DNA of 64,000 nucleotides from Lentibacter sp. XHP0401 (GTDB lineage: Bacteria > Pseudomonadota > Alphaproteobacteria > Rhodobacterales > Rhodobacteraceae), in contig NZ_JAOWLC010000007.1 of NCBI RefSeq assembly GCF_025751535.1, positions 62,001 to 126,000 of the forward strand, read 5' to 3'. A program made the position numbers and the translations under genes. This document shows, piece by piece, positions 24,969 through 32,844 of the stretch (its first letter is position 1; each line of letters opens with the position of its first letter). Below the pieces are notes generated by a model. That model ran no database searches and was not told the DNA's origin. It saw only the letters and a program-made list of their open reading frames with translations.

Positions 24969-27203
24969 GTGCAAGCGGCAATGCCGGCAGACGATCTCGA
25001 GTTTGAACAAATGTTAACGGAGTTTGAAGCGCGGCACAGCCCCGAAGGCCTGCTTGAGCGCTACGCGCGTCAAAGGCCCGCCTACTTCTGGTTCCGCCAG
25101 GTCTTCGCCCTTGGCGGCGCGGCGGTCTTGTTCCTTACAGGGCATCCGCAAGCAGGGTTGCTTGCTCTCGGCACATTGGTCTTCGGTGATCTGGTTGATT
25201 GTGCTTTCCTCTCGACAGTGCCACGCAAGCTTGCAAAAGGCGTGCCTCACAAACAGCTCTACTGGCTCACAACCCTCACAGCACTTATCCAGTCCCTCAC
25301 ATCACTGGCACTTATCATCTTGCCAACGGCCCTTGGCAGCCCATCGGCAACTCTCGCTTTCACGATGGCTTTCATCGCTGGCGCGGGCGTTAATGCTAGC
25401 TATCTGCTCAGCTTCCACCCCGCCGCAACCATTGTCAGGTTAGCAACGCTGTTCGCCAGCGGTATCGGCATACTTGCCTATGTTGTCTGGCAGCGTCACA
25501 TCAGCCACGAAGCCCAGCTTTACAGCTTTTTCGCCTTTTTCATGATCCTCTTCCTCATCTACACGTTCCTGCAATATTCACGCCGCGGCTTTGCCCACAA
25601 AACCAAAAGCGCGCGCCGCCTGCTTGAGCAAAGCCGCAAGCTCGCCTTGGCCAACAAGGTGTTGCATGAACAGGAAAGCGAAGTGCGCCGCCTCGCGCTT
25701 GTCGCCCAGCACGCCAACGACAGTGTCTTTGTCTCCGACTCTTCAGGCCGTATCCTTTGGGTCAACAACGCTTTCACGCGGCTCACAGGCTATAGCGCTC
25801 GCGAGGCCATAGGCGCCTTTCCGGCCGCTTTGCTCAACGGCCCCGCAACCGATGCAGCAACAAACAATGCCATCATCTCGGCAATCAAGGCAGGAAAACC
25901 CCTGCGCACCGAAATTCTTAATACCTGTAAAGACGGCTCCACGATCTGGGTCGATACAAATCAGGTTCCCGTGCTCGCTGCTGACGGCTCTGTCGAAATG
26001 TTTATCGCGATCGAGCGCGATGTTTCGGCCAGAAAGAAACACGCCAAAGAGCTCGCAGCAGCGAAGCGCTCAGCCGAAGAGGGCGAACGCACCAAGGCAC
26101 AGTTTCTGGCCACCATGAGTCATGAAATCCGCACGCCCATGAACGGCATCATCGGCATGGCCGATCTGTTGCGCGATGCGGGCCTGTCCAAAGAACAGCG
26201 CAGCTATGTCGAGACAATCCGCTATTCTGCCGAAGCGCTCATGCGGATCATCAATGACATCCTCGATTTCTCCAAACTCGATGCAGGCAAATCCATCATT
26301 TGCCCGGTTGATTTCGATCTGCTCGGCTGCGTCGAGAGTGCTCTTTCCATCCTGCGCCCCAAAGCGCTTGAGAAGGAAATTTTCGTTGATCTCAACTGCC
26401 ACACGCCGCTGCCGGCCCTCCTGCACGGCGATGACGGGCGCATCCGCCAGATCATCATCAACATTGTCGGCAACGCCATCAAATTCACCCGTGCGGGTGG
26501 CGTGACGATTGATCTTTCCTGCACCACAACAGCCGCAGGTCACACCGTCACCCTCGCAGTCACCGACACAGGCATCGGAATCCCCGCCGACAGGATCGAC
26601 CAAATCTTCGATCAGTTCAGTCAGGCCGACGGCGAGATCACCCGCCAATACGGCGGCACAGGCTTAGGCCTCACCATCTCGCGCATCCTCGCCCATGAAA
26701 TGAACGGCGATATCACAATCCGCTCCCGCCTCGGCGAGGGGTCGACTTTCACCATAACTCTCATGCTCGATCATGCTCTTGCAGATGCCGCGCAATCTCC
26801 TTCAAAAAGCCCCAAAACGGATGCCGTCAAAGCCGTCAAGCTGCCGGGCGTGAAAGCCCTCGTCGCCGAAGACAACATGACCAACCAGCTCCTGATGAAA
26901 TCCTATCTCAAAGACACCGAAATGAACGTGCTCTTCGCCGGCAACGGCCACGAGGCCGTCCGCCTCGCCCGCCGTCACGCCCCCCGCGTGATCTTCATGG
27001 ATATGTCCATGCCCGGGATGGACGGCCTAAGCGCCACCCGCAAAATCCGCGCCGACACATCCATCACCCAGCCGACAATCGTCGCGCTCACAGCCAATGT
27101 CTACGCCTCCGACAAGGCCGCCTGCCTCTCCGCAGGAATGGACGGCTTCCTCTCCAAACCCCTCAAACGCGCCGAGCTCATGGGCTGGCTCAACCAGATC
27201 TGA
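24969..27203 (+). CDS. Membrane-bound hybrid sensor histidine kinase with PAS and receiver domains
   Basis: The protein has 744 residues from GTG 24969; an ATG 12 bases later is an equally good start. Six hydrophobic helices (about residues 38-210) form a membrane sensor. A coiled linker and a PAS domain (residues 245-355, FVSDSSGRILWVNNAFTRLTG) follow. HisKA has FLATMSHEIRTPMNGIIG (His near 384), and HATPase_c has NIVGNAIKFT, DTGIGIP and GGTGLGLTIS. A C-terminal receiver has EDNMTNQ, FMDMSMPGMDG and LSKPLKR. The signal sensed is unknown. It lies between pncA and pncB, so a link with NAD metabolism is possible but unproven. Confidence 0.93.
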   Translation: MQAAMPADDLEFEQMLTEFEARHSPEGLLERYARQRPAYFWFRQVFALGGAAVLFLTGHPQAGLLALGTLVFGDLVDCAFLSTVPRKLAKGVPHKQLYWLTTLTALIQSLTSLALIILPTALGSPSATLAFTMAFIAGAGVNASYLLSFHPAATIVRLATLFASGIGILAYVVWQRHISHEAQLYSFFAFFMILFLIYTFLQYSRRGFAHKTKSARRLLEQSRKLALANKVLHEQESEVRRLALVAQHANDSVFVSDSSGRILWVNNAFTRLTGYSAREAIGAFPAALLNGPATDAATNNAIISAIKAGKPLRTEILNTCKDGSTIWVDTNQVPVLAADGSVEMFIAIERDVSARKKHAKELAAAKRSAEEGERTKAQFLATMSHEIRTPMNGIIGMADLLRDAGLSKEQRSYVETIRYSAEALMRIINDILDFSKLDAGKSIICPVDFDLLGCVESALSILRPKALEKEIFVDLNCHTPLPALLHGDDGRIRQIIINIVGNAIKFTRAGGVTIDLSCTTTAAGHTVTLAVTDTGIGIPADRIDQIFDQFSQADGEITRQYGGTGLGLTISRILAHEMNGDITIRSRLGEGSTFTITLMLDHALADAAQSPSKSPKTDAVKAVKLPGVKALVAEDNMTNQLLMKSYLKDTEMNVLFAGNGHEAVRLARRHAPRVIFMDMSMPGMDGLSATRKIRADTSITQPTIVALTANVYASDKAACLSAGMDGFLSKPLKRAELMGWLNQI

Positions 27204-27279
27204 GCACATCTTTCAGGGCTTGAACCCCCGCGCCCCGCGCCGCATTGTGGCCGCAACTTTTTTGCAAGGGGGCTTGCCC

Positions 27280-28572
27280 ATGGACATCGCCACACGCGTC
27301 TGGAATCACAAATGGAAGATCGACCCGATCGTCCGCTCGCTGATCGACAACGACTTTTACAAACTGCTCATGTGCCAGTCGGTCTTCCGCAACAAACCCG
27401 ACGCGACAGTGCGCTTCTCGCTCATCAACCGCGCAAAAGATGTCCCCCTCGCAAAGCTCATCGACGAAGGCGAGTTGCGCGAACAACTCGACCATATCCG
27501 CTCCCTCTCCCTCACCCGCGGCGAAAGCACTTACCTTCGCGGCAACACCTTCTACGGCAAACGCCAGATGTTCCGCCCCGACTTCATGGAATGGTTCGAA
27601 AACCTGCGCCTCCCGCCCTACGAACTCACCCGCGTGGGCGACCAATACGAACTCACCTTCGAGGGCAAATGGCCCGAAGTCATGCTCTGGGAAATCCCCG
27701 CGCTCGCCGTGCTGATGGAACTGCGCTCCCGTGCCGTCCTCGCCGAAATGGGCAAATTCGAGCTGCAAGTCCTCTACGCCCGCGCCACCACCAAACTCTG
27801 GGAAAAGATCGAGCGCCTGCGCACGGCCCCCGGCCTCAAACTGGCCGATTTCGGCACCCGCCGCCGCCACTCCTACCTCTGGCAGGACTGGTGCGTGCAA
27901 GCCATGCTCGAAGGCCTCGGCGAAGACACATTCGTCGGCACATCCAATGTCCACATCGCCATGCGCCGCGATATCGAGGCGATAGGCACAAACGCCCACG
28001 AGCTGCCCATGGTCTACTCCGCCTTGGCGCAATCCGATGAAGAGCTGCGCCAGGCCCCCTACGATGTGCTGTCCGACTGGCACGAGGAACACGACGGCAA
28101 CCTGCGCATCATCCTGCCCGACACCTACGGAACCCAAGGCTTCCTTGACAACGCCCCCGACTGGCTCGCTGGATGGACAGGCATCCGGATCGATAGCGGT
28201 GACCCGGCAACAGCCGCCGAAACCGCCATCAACTGGTGGAAATCCCGCGGCGAAGACCCGACCCAAAAACTGGTCATCTTCTCCGATGGTCTGGACGTCG
28301 AGAAAATCATCGAACTCCACAACCAGTTCTCAGGCCGCGTCCGCCCGTCCTTCGGCTGGGGCACCCTGATGACAAACGACTTCCGAGGCCTCACCAAAGG
28401 CGACGCCCTCGCGCCGTTCAGCATGGTCTGCAAAGCCGTCTCGGCCAACGGCTCCCCCACGGTTAAGTTGTCCGACAACCCCCGCAAAGCCATGGGGCCA
28501 GCTGCAGAGATTGAACGGTATAAACGGGTATTCGGGGTTGGAGAGCAGGATGTGATGGAGGTTGTGGTTTAA
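27280..28572 (+). CDS. pncB: Nicotinate phosphoribosyltransferase
   Basis: The protein has 430 residues from ATG 27280 behind AAGGGGG; an open frame extending upstream overlaps the kinase gene and is rejected. Recognisable parts are LIDNDFYKLLMCQSVF at the N-terminus and FGTRRRHSY and VGTSNVHIAMRRD in the active site. AIGTNAHELPMV carries the histidine that is phosphorylated, and GIRIDSGDPA and FSDGLDVEKI are the phosphoribose site. It makes nicotinate mononucleotide in the Preiss-Handler route, completing the step after PncA. Confidence 0.97.
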   Translation: MDIATRVWNHKWKIDPIVRSLIDNDFYKLLMCQSVFRNKPDATVRFSLINRAKDVPLAKLIDEGELREQLDHIRSLSLTRGESTYLRGNTFYGKRQMFRPDFMEWFENLRLPPYELTRVGDQYELTFEGKWPEVMLWEIPALAVLMELRSRAVLAEMGKFELQVLYARATTKLWEKIERLRTAPGLKLADFGTRRRHSYLWQDWCVQAMLEGLGEDTFVGTSNVHIAMRRDIEAIGTNAHELPMVYSALAQSDEELRQAPYDVLSDWHEEHDGNLRIILPDTYGTQGFLDNAPDWLAGWTGIRIDSGDPATAAETAINWWKSRGEDPTQKLVIFSDGLDVEKIIELHNQFSGRVRPSFGWGTLMTNDFRGLTKGDALAPFSMVCKAVSANGSPTVKLSDNPRKAMGPAAEIERYKRVFGVGEQDVMEVVV

Positions 28573-28626
28573 CTCTGCTTTCAATATTATTTACAACCTA
28601 AGGTGTTTTTCTGAGGTGGTATAATA

Positions 28627-29634
28627 TTGCGAAAGCTTGTAATTTTTGGAAATGGCTTAGGCCGCTCTCTAGACAACGATTTTTTTCAACTCTCGAACGC
28701 AATGTCTGCGACGTGGAATAACGAAGAGACACTGACTATTGCTGAAAAAAAGCTAATTGCCTCTTCGATGGAAGGGGTAGAAGAAGCCAATGGACCCAAT
28801 ACAGAGGATGAACTTCTTGGTGCGCAGCTAGCGCTAATGGCCTGTGAGATACTACAACATGCCGTAAACGACGAAAGTTTGGAGCATTGGCTGACTGAGG
28901 ACGCTATGGGTTACCCGCGGGCCCTGCAGAGATATACTTATGAAATCGCTAAGTACTTCCATACTGTTCCAGAAGCGGTCACTAACTGTGAAAGGTGGCG
29001 CGACTTTATCGAAAGCTTTGTGGAATTTGTCTGGGAAACAAAGAGTCACATAGCCACTCTCAACTACGACACTTTGTTGTATGGGCCCTTTAACGACGGC
29101 GTCGTAGTTGATGGCGTAACTAAACGCCTTTGCAGTGGGTTTAACGGTGTACTACTTGATGGCTATACAAATGGGCTTGGCTTCGACAAGGAAAACCTTC
29201 TCCGACACAACATCGCCAACAAAGCGTTCTATATGCACCTCCATGGCTCTCCTCTTTTCGTAGATGGAAACAATGGCCAAGCTAGGAAATTAACCAGACA
29301 CGAATTAGAGATAAATGGGGGAGATAGTCGAAGTCATATTGTTTTAACTCATGGCCAAATGAAGCCTACAGTTATTGCTAGCTCGCCCGTTTTACGGATG
29401 TACTGGGATAAACTCCCGCTTGCGCTTGAAGAAGCGGAAGAGATCATTGTTTTTGGCTACTCTGGCGCCGATGAACACTTGAACAAGCTGGTTAAAGAGC
29501 ACCGCAAGGAAACTCCCCTAAAAGTTATTGAACGCCGTCACGACGAGGACCGTGCGAATTACTGGAGCACACGATTGGGAGCGAACGCCGAAGTTATTCC
29601 AATGGACGACATACTATCTTTTAGAAATTGGTAG
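28627..29634 (+). CDS. SIR2-like domain protein, candidate NAD-dependent defence gene
   Basis: The protein has 335 residues. The start is TTG 28627, supported by GAGGTGG seven bases upstream. The N-terminal strand-loop LVIFGNGLGRSL resembles AbiH/SIR2 nucleotide loops. HIATLNYDTLLYGPF matches the SIR2-like T-x-N-Y-D motif, and AFYMHLHGSPLFV matches the catalytic LHG histidine motif. EEIIVFGYSGADEHLNKLV matches the C-terminal G-S/Y-S-x-x-D loop. SIR2-like bacterial proteins often hydrolyse NAD during phage infection. The DNA is AT-richer than its neighbours and the gene is single, inserted right after pncB. Enzyme activity is inference. Confidence 0.65.
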   Translation: MRKLVIFGNGLGRSLDNDFFQLSNAMSATWNNEETLTIAEKKLIASSMEGVEEANGPNTEDELLGAQLALMACEILQHAVNDESLEHWLTEDAMGYPRALQRYTYEIAKYFHTVPEAVTNCERWRDFIESFVEFVWETKSHIATLNYDTLLYGPFNDGVVVDGVTKRLCSGFNGVLLDGYTNGLGFDKENLLRHNIANKAFYMHLHGSPLFVDGNNGQARKLTRHELEINGGDSRSHIVLTHGQMKPTVIASSPVLRMYWDKLPLALEEAEEIIVFGYSGADEHLNKLVKEHRKETPLKVIERRHDEDRANYWSTRLGANAEVIPMDDILSFRNW

Positions 29635-29650
29635 TTTCGTATAGCAGCCC

Positions 29651-30076
29651 TCACTCCTCTCCCGTCACCTTCCCCCGCAGCGCCTTCACATCGCCGCGCA
29701 CTTTCTTCGCCTTGATCCGCCGTTGCTTGCTCCCATAGGTCGGCTTCGTCGCGATCCGTCGTTTGGGTTTCACAAGCGCGGCCCGTATCAGCTCAATCAA
29801 TCGCTCCCGCGCAATCTCGCGGTTCCTTGCCTGCGAGCGGGTGTCTTCCACCTGAAGCACAAGCGCGCCCTCTTTTGTCCAGCGTCGGCCCGCGAGCTTC
29901 CTCAGCCGCGTCTTCACGGGCGCGGGCAGGTTGGGCGAGCGTTCGGCCTCGAACCGCAGTTCGACAGCCGTCGAAACTTTATTTACATTTTGTCCGCCGG
30001 GGCCGCTGGAACGCACAAAAACCTCGGAAATCTCCCAGTCTTCGATCTGAATGTCATCTGAAATGGTTAACGGCAT
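29651..30076 (-). CDS. arfB: Alternative ribosome-rescue factor ArfB (GGQ peptidyl-tRNA hydrolase)
   Basis: The 141-residue protein has the release-factor motif SSGPGGQNVNKV (GGQ near residue 27). The basic C-terminal tail (KPTYGSKQRRIKAKKVRGD) enters the mRNA channel of stalled ribosomes. It lacks codon-recognition domains, as expected for ArfB/YaeJ. ATG 30076 is chosen because MPLTISDDIQIEDWEI is the usual N-terminus, although the ribosome site is weak. It releases nascent chains from non-stop complexes. Confidence 0.93.
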   Translation of the reverse strand: MPLTISDDIQIEDWEISEVFVRSSGPGGQNVNKVSTAVELRFEAERSPNLPAPVKTRLRKLAGRRWTKEGALVLQVEDTRSQARNREIARERLIELIRAALVKPKRRIATKPTYGSKQRRIKAKKVRGDVKALRGKVTGEE

Positions 30077-30091
30077 TTTTTCATTTTGGCG

Positions 30092-30120
30092 GTGCACGCT
30101 TTGTGCACGGGTTGTGCACG
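30092..30120. repeat. Three phased GTGCACG repeats upstream of arfB
   Basis: GTGCACG occurs at 30092-30098, 30103-30109 and 30114-30120, exactly 11 bases apart. Each contains the palindrome GTGCAC. The array starts 16 bases before the arfB start codon. The one-helical-turn spacing would put all copies on one DNA face, as expected of a cooperative operator. Confidence 0.45.
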
Positions 30121-30159
30121 CATATCACCCCCCCTGTTTTCGGGATTTGAGTCGACAAG

Positions 30160-30330
30160 TTAAAGGGCCGTTCGATCCTGTCAAACGGCCCCCGAGATTT
30201 TAGGAGGTGGGCTGGTTAGGGCGCACCAATTCGTGGTTATTCGAAACTAGGGGCTGCCCTAAATTCGCGTCTCCCGAACTGTCCCAAGACCATTCTCCGG
30301 TTTCCCATTAGACACTAGAGCACCTCCTTT
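30160..30330 (-). ncRNA. Candidate structured RNA or small mobile remnant between yhhQ and arfB
   Basis: On the minus strand AGGAGGTG (30328-30321) pairs with CACCTCCT (30209-30202), and TTAGGGC pairs with GCCCTAA inside. A GC hairpin with TTTAA beyond it ends the unit near 30163. An alternative reading is a 127-bp miniature element with 15-base imperfect terminal repeats (12 matches). The only ORF is an 18-codon frame from GTG 30315 that uses the AGGAGGTG as ribosome site. None of the Rfam classes I know fits. Confidence 0.35.
30165..30191 (-). terminator. Intrinsic terminator downstream of yhhQ and the candidate RNA
   Basis: GGGCCGTT and AACGGCCC (30165-30172 and 30184-30191) form an eight-base GC-rich stem. 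On the minus strand the stem runs into TTTAA. It would end transcripts coming from yhhQ or from the structured segment. Confidence 0.65.
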
Positions 30331-30374
30331 CAGCTATTTAAGATAGCTTCAGACTGGCACAGAGAGCGCATATG

Positions 30375-31007
30375 TCAAACAAAATGTTGTGTATTTTTTG
30401 TAACGCGCCCCACGATGATGCGAAATGGCACAAGTGCAAGCAGCGCAAGCCCGATTTTTACGCACCAGTCGGCAACAGCGAGCGAAACCCAGAGCGGCGC
30501 TTGCGGGCCCACGCCCAGAAGCGGCAAAATCTCTCCCGCCCAGGATACATCATTTGACGGTTCGATAAAGCCGAGAGCGCCCGAGAAAGCGATTGTAAAG
30601 AAAATCGCGCTGTCGACACTCGCGCCCAAAAACGTCGAAACAAGCGGCGCGCGCCACCATTTTCCAGCCCTTAACGCATCGAACGCTGCGACATCAAGCA
30701 GCTGCGCCACAAGGAAAGCAAGGCCCGAACCAAGGGCAATCCGCAGTGTCACCAGCGGGCCGAACTCGCCCATGATCTGCGTGCCGATGAACGAGCAAAT
30801 GACGCCCACAACAAAGCCCGCAAGCACGATTTTACGAGCAATTACAGGGCCGTAGATGCGGTTGGTCACATCGGTCACAAGGAACGCCAGAGGATAGGTA
30901 AACGCCCCCCAAGTGAGCCATTGCCCGAAGAGAAACTGAACAAGAATATTGGAGGCCACTACGATGGCAGCCATGGCGAGAACGCCAGGAAGATAAGTGC
31001 GGGTCAT
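30375..31007 (-). CDS. yhhQ: Queuosine precursor transporter YhhQ (VUT family)
   Basis: The 210-residue membrane protein has about six helices. Family marks are ASNILVQF, GAFTYPLAFLVTDVTNRIYG, LRIALGSGLAFLVAQLLDVAAFDALR, KWWRAPLVSTFLGASVDSAIFF and ADWCVKIGLALLALVPFR. YhhQ imports preQ0/preQ1 to feed queuosine tRNA modification in species lacking full synthesis. No preQ1 riboswitch of a type I can recognise is evident in the 80 bases upstream. Confidence 0.93.
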   Translation of the reverse strand: MTRTYLPGVLAMAAIVVASNILVQFLFGQWLTWGAFTYPLAFLVTDVTNRIYGPVIARKIVLAGFVVGVICSFIGTQIMGEFGPLVTLRIALGSGLAFLVAQLLDVAAFDALRAGKWWRAPLVSTFLGASVDSAIFFTIAFSGALGFIEPSNDVSWAGEILPLLGVGPQAPLWVSLAVADWCVKIGLALLALVPFRIIVGRVTKNTQHFV

Positions 31008-31087
31008 GTGTTATTCCGTTTTCACAAGGTTGCGGAGACTTGGCCTGAAACCAGACACCCCGCACCTACCCCCCAAAGCCCTTTATT

Positions 31088-31951
31088 TCAAGGGGTTTTT
31101 AGGCGGTATCGAACAATTTCGCTGGCTTGGATCGGCAGGAAATTATTGTCACTGACCATCTCGATAAAGCGCTCGCCCCCTTCCTCAAACACCGCAATCC
31201 CCTCCAGGTTCCCGTGCCTCCCGAACCGCGTTTGCAGCAATATTTCCTCACCCACAGGCTCACCTCCCCGCCAGTCAAATCGCCTGATCCGCGAGCGGAA
31301 CCCGCTCAGAAGATAGTCGCGCTCCAGCACATATAGCCTCCCGTCTGGCCCGAAATCCGCCCCCACAGGCAGAAAGGCTCCATGGCGGGGAATGCTGGTT
31401 CTCCGCCAAGCTGCTCCCTCAAAAACAAACACAGGATATGGCCGCGTACTGGCTCCCGAGCGCTCGGAAATAGCCACCAACTCGCCCGTAGGGCCTACGG
31501 CCAGCGCCTCAAGGCCAGAGTTGCTTCCGAGGCGTGCAAAGCTTTCCGCCAATGGCGGCACGTCGTCCAGCATTACGCCGGACAAACTGTCATACAAAGC
31601 GACGCGATGCTTACCCTCAAAAGAAATGGCCACCGCACCGTTTCCCAGCACCGCGAGCCCTTCGGAATCGCGATATTTGGGGGCCAGAGGCTTGCCGTTT
31701 TGACCCCGCAAAACCACACCCGAAATCACCCCGTCGCTTGCGGTATAGAGATACCCGCGGTCAGTGAGCAAATAACGCGCCTGACCATCGGTATCATACC
31801 CCGAAAGCCCGCCGAAATTCTCATCATCAAATGCTTCAAAAGCCGCAGTTGCTCTAACAAAATCTACTCCGTTAGAACTTCCCGATTGCCAATACCAACC
31901 GCCAACTGCGGTAAATATCGCGCCTAGCGCGACTGCAAAACGCCAACGCAT
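31088..31951 (-). CDS. Exported phytase-like/esterase-like beta-propeller protein
   Basis: The 287-residue protein begins with a signal peptide or anchor, WRFAVALGAIFTAVGGWYW. The rest is the propeller fold often called esterase-like activity of phytase (COG4246). Marks are ENFGGLSGYDTDGQARYLLTDRG, RDSEGLAVLGNGAVAISFEG, NSGLEALAVGPTGELVAISE, GRHGNLEGIAVFEE and FIEMVSDNN. The family is periplasmic or secreted; catalytic function is not established. It overlaps the end of mepA by 28 bases and is last in an MFS-mepA operon. Confidence 0.8.
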   Translation of the reverse strand: MRWRFAVALGAIFTAVGGWYWQSGSSNGVDFVRATAAFEAFDDENFGGLSGYDTDGQARYLLTDRGYLYTASDGVISGVVLRGQNGKPLAPKYRDSEGLAVLGNGAVAISFEGKHRVALYDSLSGVMLDDVPPLAESFARLGSNSGLEALAVGPTGELVAISERSGASTRPYPVFVFEGAAWRRTSIPRHGAFLPVGADFGPDGRLYVLERDYLLSGFRSRIRRFDWRGGEPVGEEILLQTRFGRHGNLEGIAVFEEGGERFIEMVSDNNFLPIQASEIVRYRLKTP

Positions 31952-32844
31952 TGATTGGGCAAATCAGCGAGAGTATATTCGCGACGCGGTGCAGCAGGCT
32001 TGGCATTGGGGTCTGGGGGCGGCGGATTAAGGATATTGTTCACCCAGGTTTGCGCATCACCACAACCGTCTCCTGCGGGCGGAGCCGCTTGGTTAACGCA
32101 GCCGCGCGTGCCTTGCGGGCAGTTCAGGCGCACATGGAAATGATAGTGATGTCCCCACCATGGCCGCACTTTGCGAAGCCAGCTTTTATCGCCCTTCTCC
32201 TCGTTGCACATGCGCACTTTCGCCCCCGGAAACACAAAGATACGCGAAACGCGCGGGTCTTTTGCGGCGGCCTTCATAATCTCCATGTGCTGGCGCGTGT
32301 AGTTGTCGTTTGTATAAGCTCCATTGGATCGGCGCAGCGAAATTGAGGAGAGGTTTTCGCGCTCCTTTGCGCTCAGATTCAACCGCTTGGGTGCAAGCAT
32401 CCAAATGTCAGCATCAAGCCCGATCTGGTGGCTGCGGTGGCCAGAAAGCATTGGCCCGCCACGCGGCTGGCTCATATCACCCACATAAAGCCCCTCCCAA
32501 CCAGGTTGGGTTGCGGCAAAGCGCGAGAGGTTTTGCACAAAATCGACGAGCTCGGGGTGCCCCCAATTGCGGTTGCGTGAGAGACGCATCGCCTGCCATG
32601 TCGGCCCCGTTTCGGCCAACTGCACACCGCCCGCCAGGCAGCCTTTGGCATAGCTGCCATAGGCCGCCGAAGATTGGCTCGATGCGCCCGGCATGGCACC
32701 AAAGAGTTGTTTGGCGAGCTTCCCCTGCATGCTCGCAGGAACAACCGCCGCACTTTTTGTGCTTACGGTTTCTTCAGACTTTCCGTCTCCACATGCCGCC
32801 AAGGCGGCGAGGGCACATACAAAAAATACCTTTTTTACGATCAA
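31924..32844 (-). CDS. mepA: Penicillin-insensitive murein endopeptidase MepA, lipoprotein form
   Basis: The 306-residue protein starts at TTG 32844. That codon overlaps the upstream stop as TTGA and has GGAG 11 bases before it. The signal IVKKVFFVCALAALAACGDG has a lipobox. The peptidase domain holds zinc ligands in SGHRSHQIGLDADIW and in WWGHHYHFHVRLNCP (LAS/M74 family), and has a proline-rich tail. MepA cleaves D-Ala-mDAP cross-links in peptidoglycan. A lipobox differs from soluble E. coli MepA and would tether the enzyme to a membrane. Confidence 0.92.
   Translation of the reverse strand: MIVKKVFFVCALAALAACGDGKSEETVSTKSAAVVPASMQGKLAKQLFGAMPGASSQSSAAYGSYAKGCLAGGVQLAETGPTWQAMRLSRNRNWGHPELVDFVQNLSRFAATQPGWEGLYVGDMSQPRGGPMLSGHRSHQIGLDADIWMLAPKRLNLSAKERENLSSISLRRSNGAYTNDNYTRQHMEIMKAAAKDPRVSRIFVFPGAKVRMCNEEKGDKSWLRKVRPWWGHHYHFHVRLNCPQGTRGCVNQAAPPAGDGCGDAQTWVNNILNPPPPDPNAKPAAPRREYTLADLPNQCVGVLQSR

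Noticed and set aside
27190-28320. 376-codon frame on the minus strand opposite pncB
   Set aside because: PncB motifs are fully conserved on the plus strand; the opposite frame has low-complexity Gly/Ala/Val runs and no ribosome site.
30165-30191. tRNA T-arm suggested by GTTCGATCC
   Set aside because: No acceptor stem, anticodon arm or D-arm can be built around it; the segment is better explained as a terminator hairpin.
31008-31087. preQ1 riboswitch upstream of yhhQ
   Set aside because: The leader has a weak six-base stem but lacks the conserved preQ1-I aptamer loop and A-rich tail.
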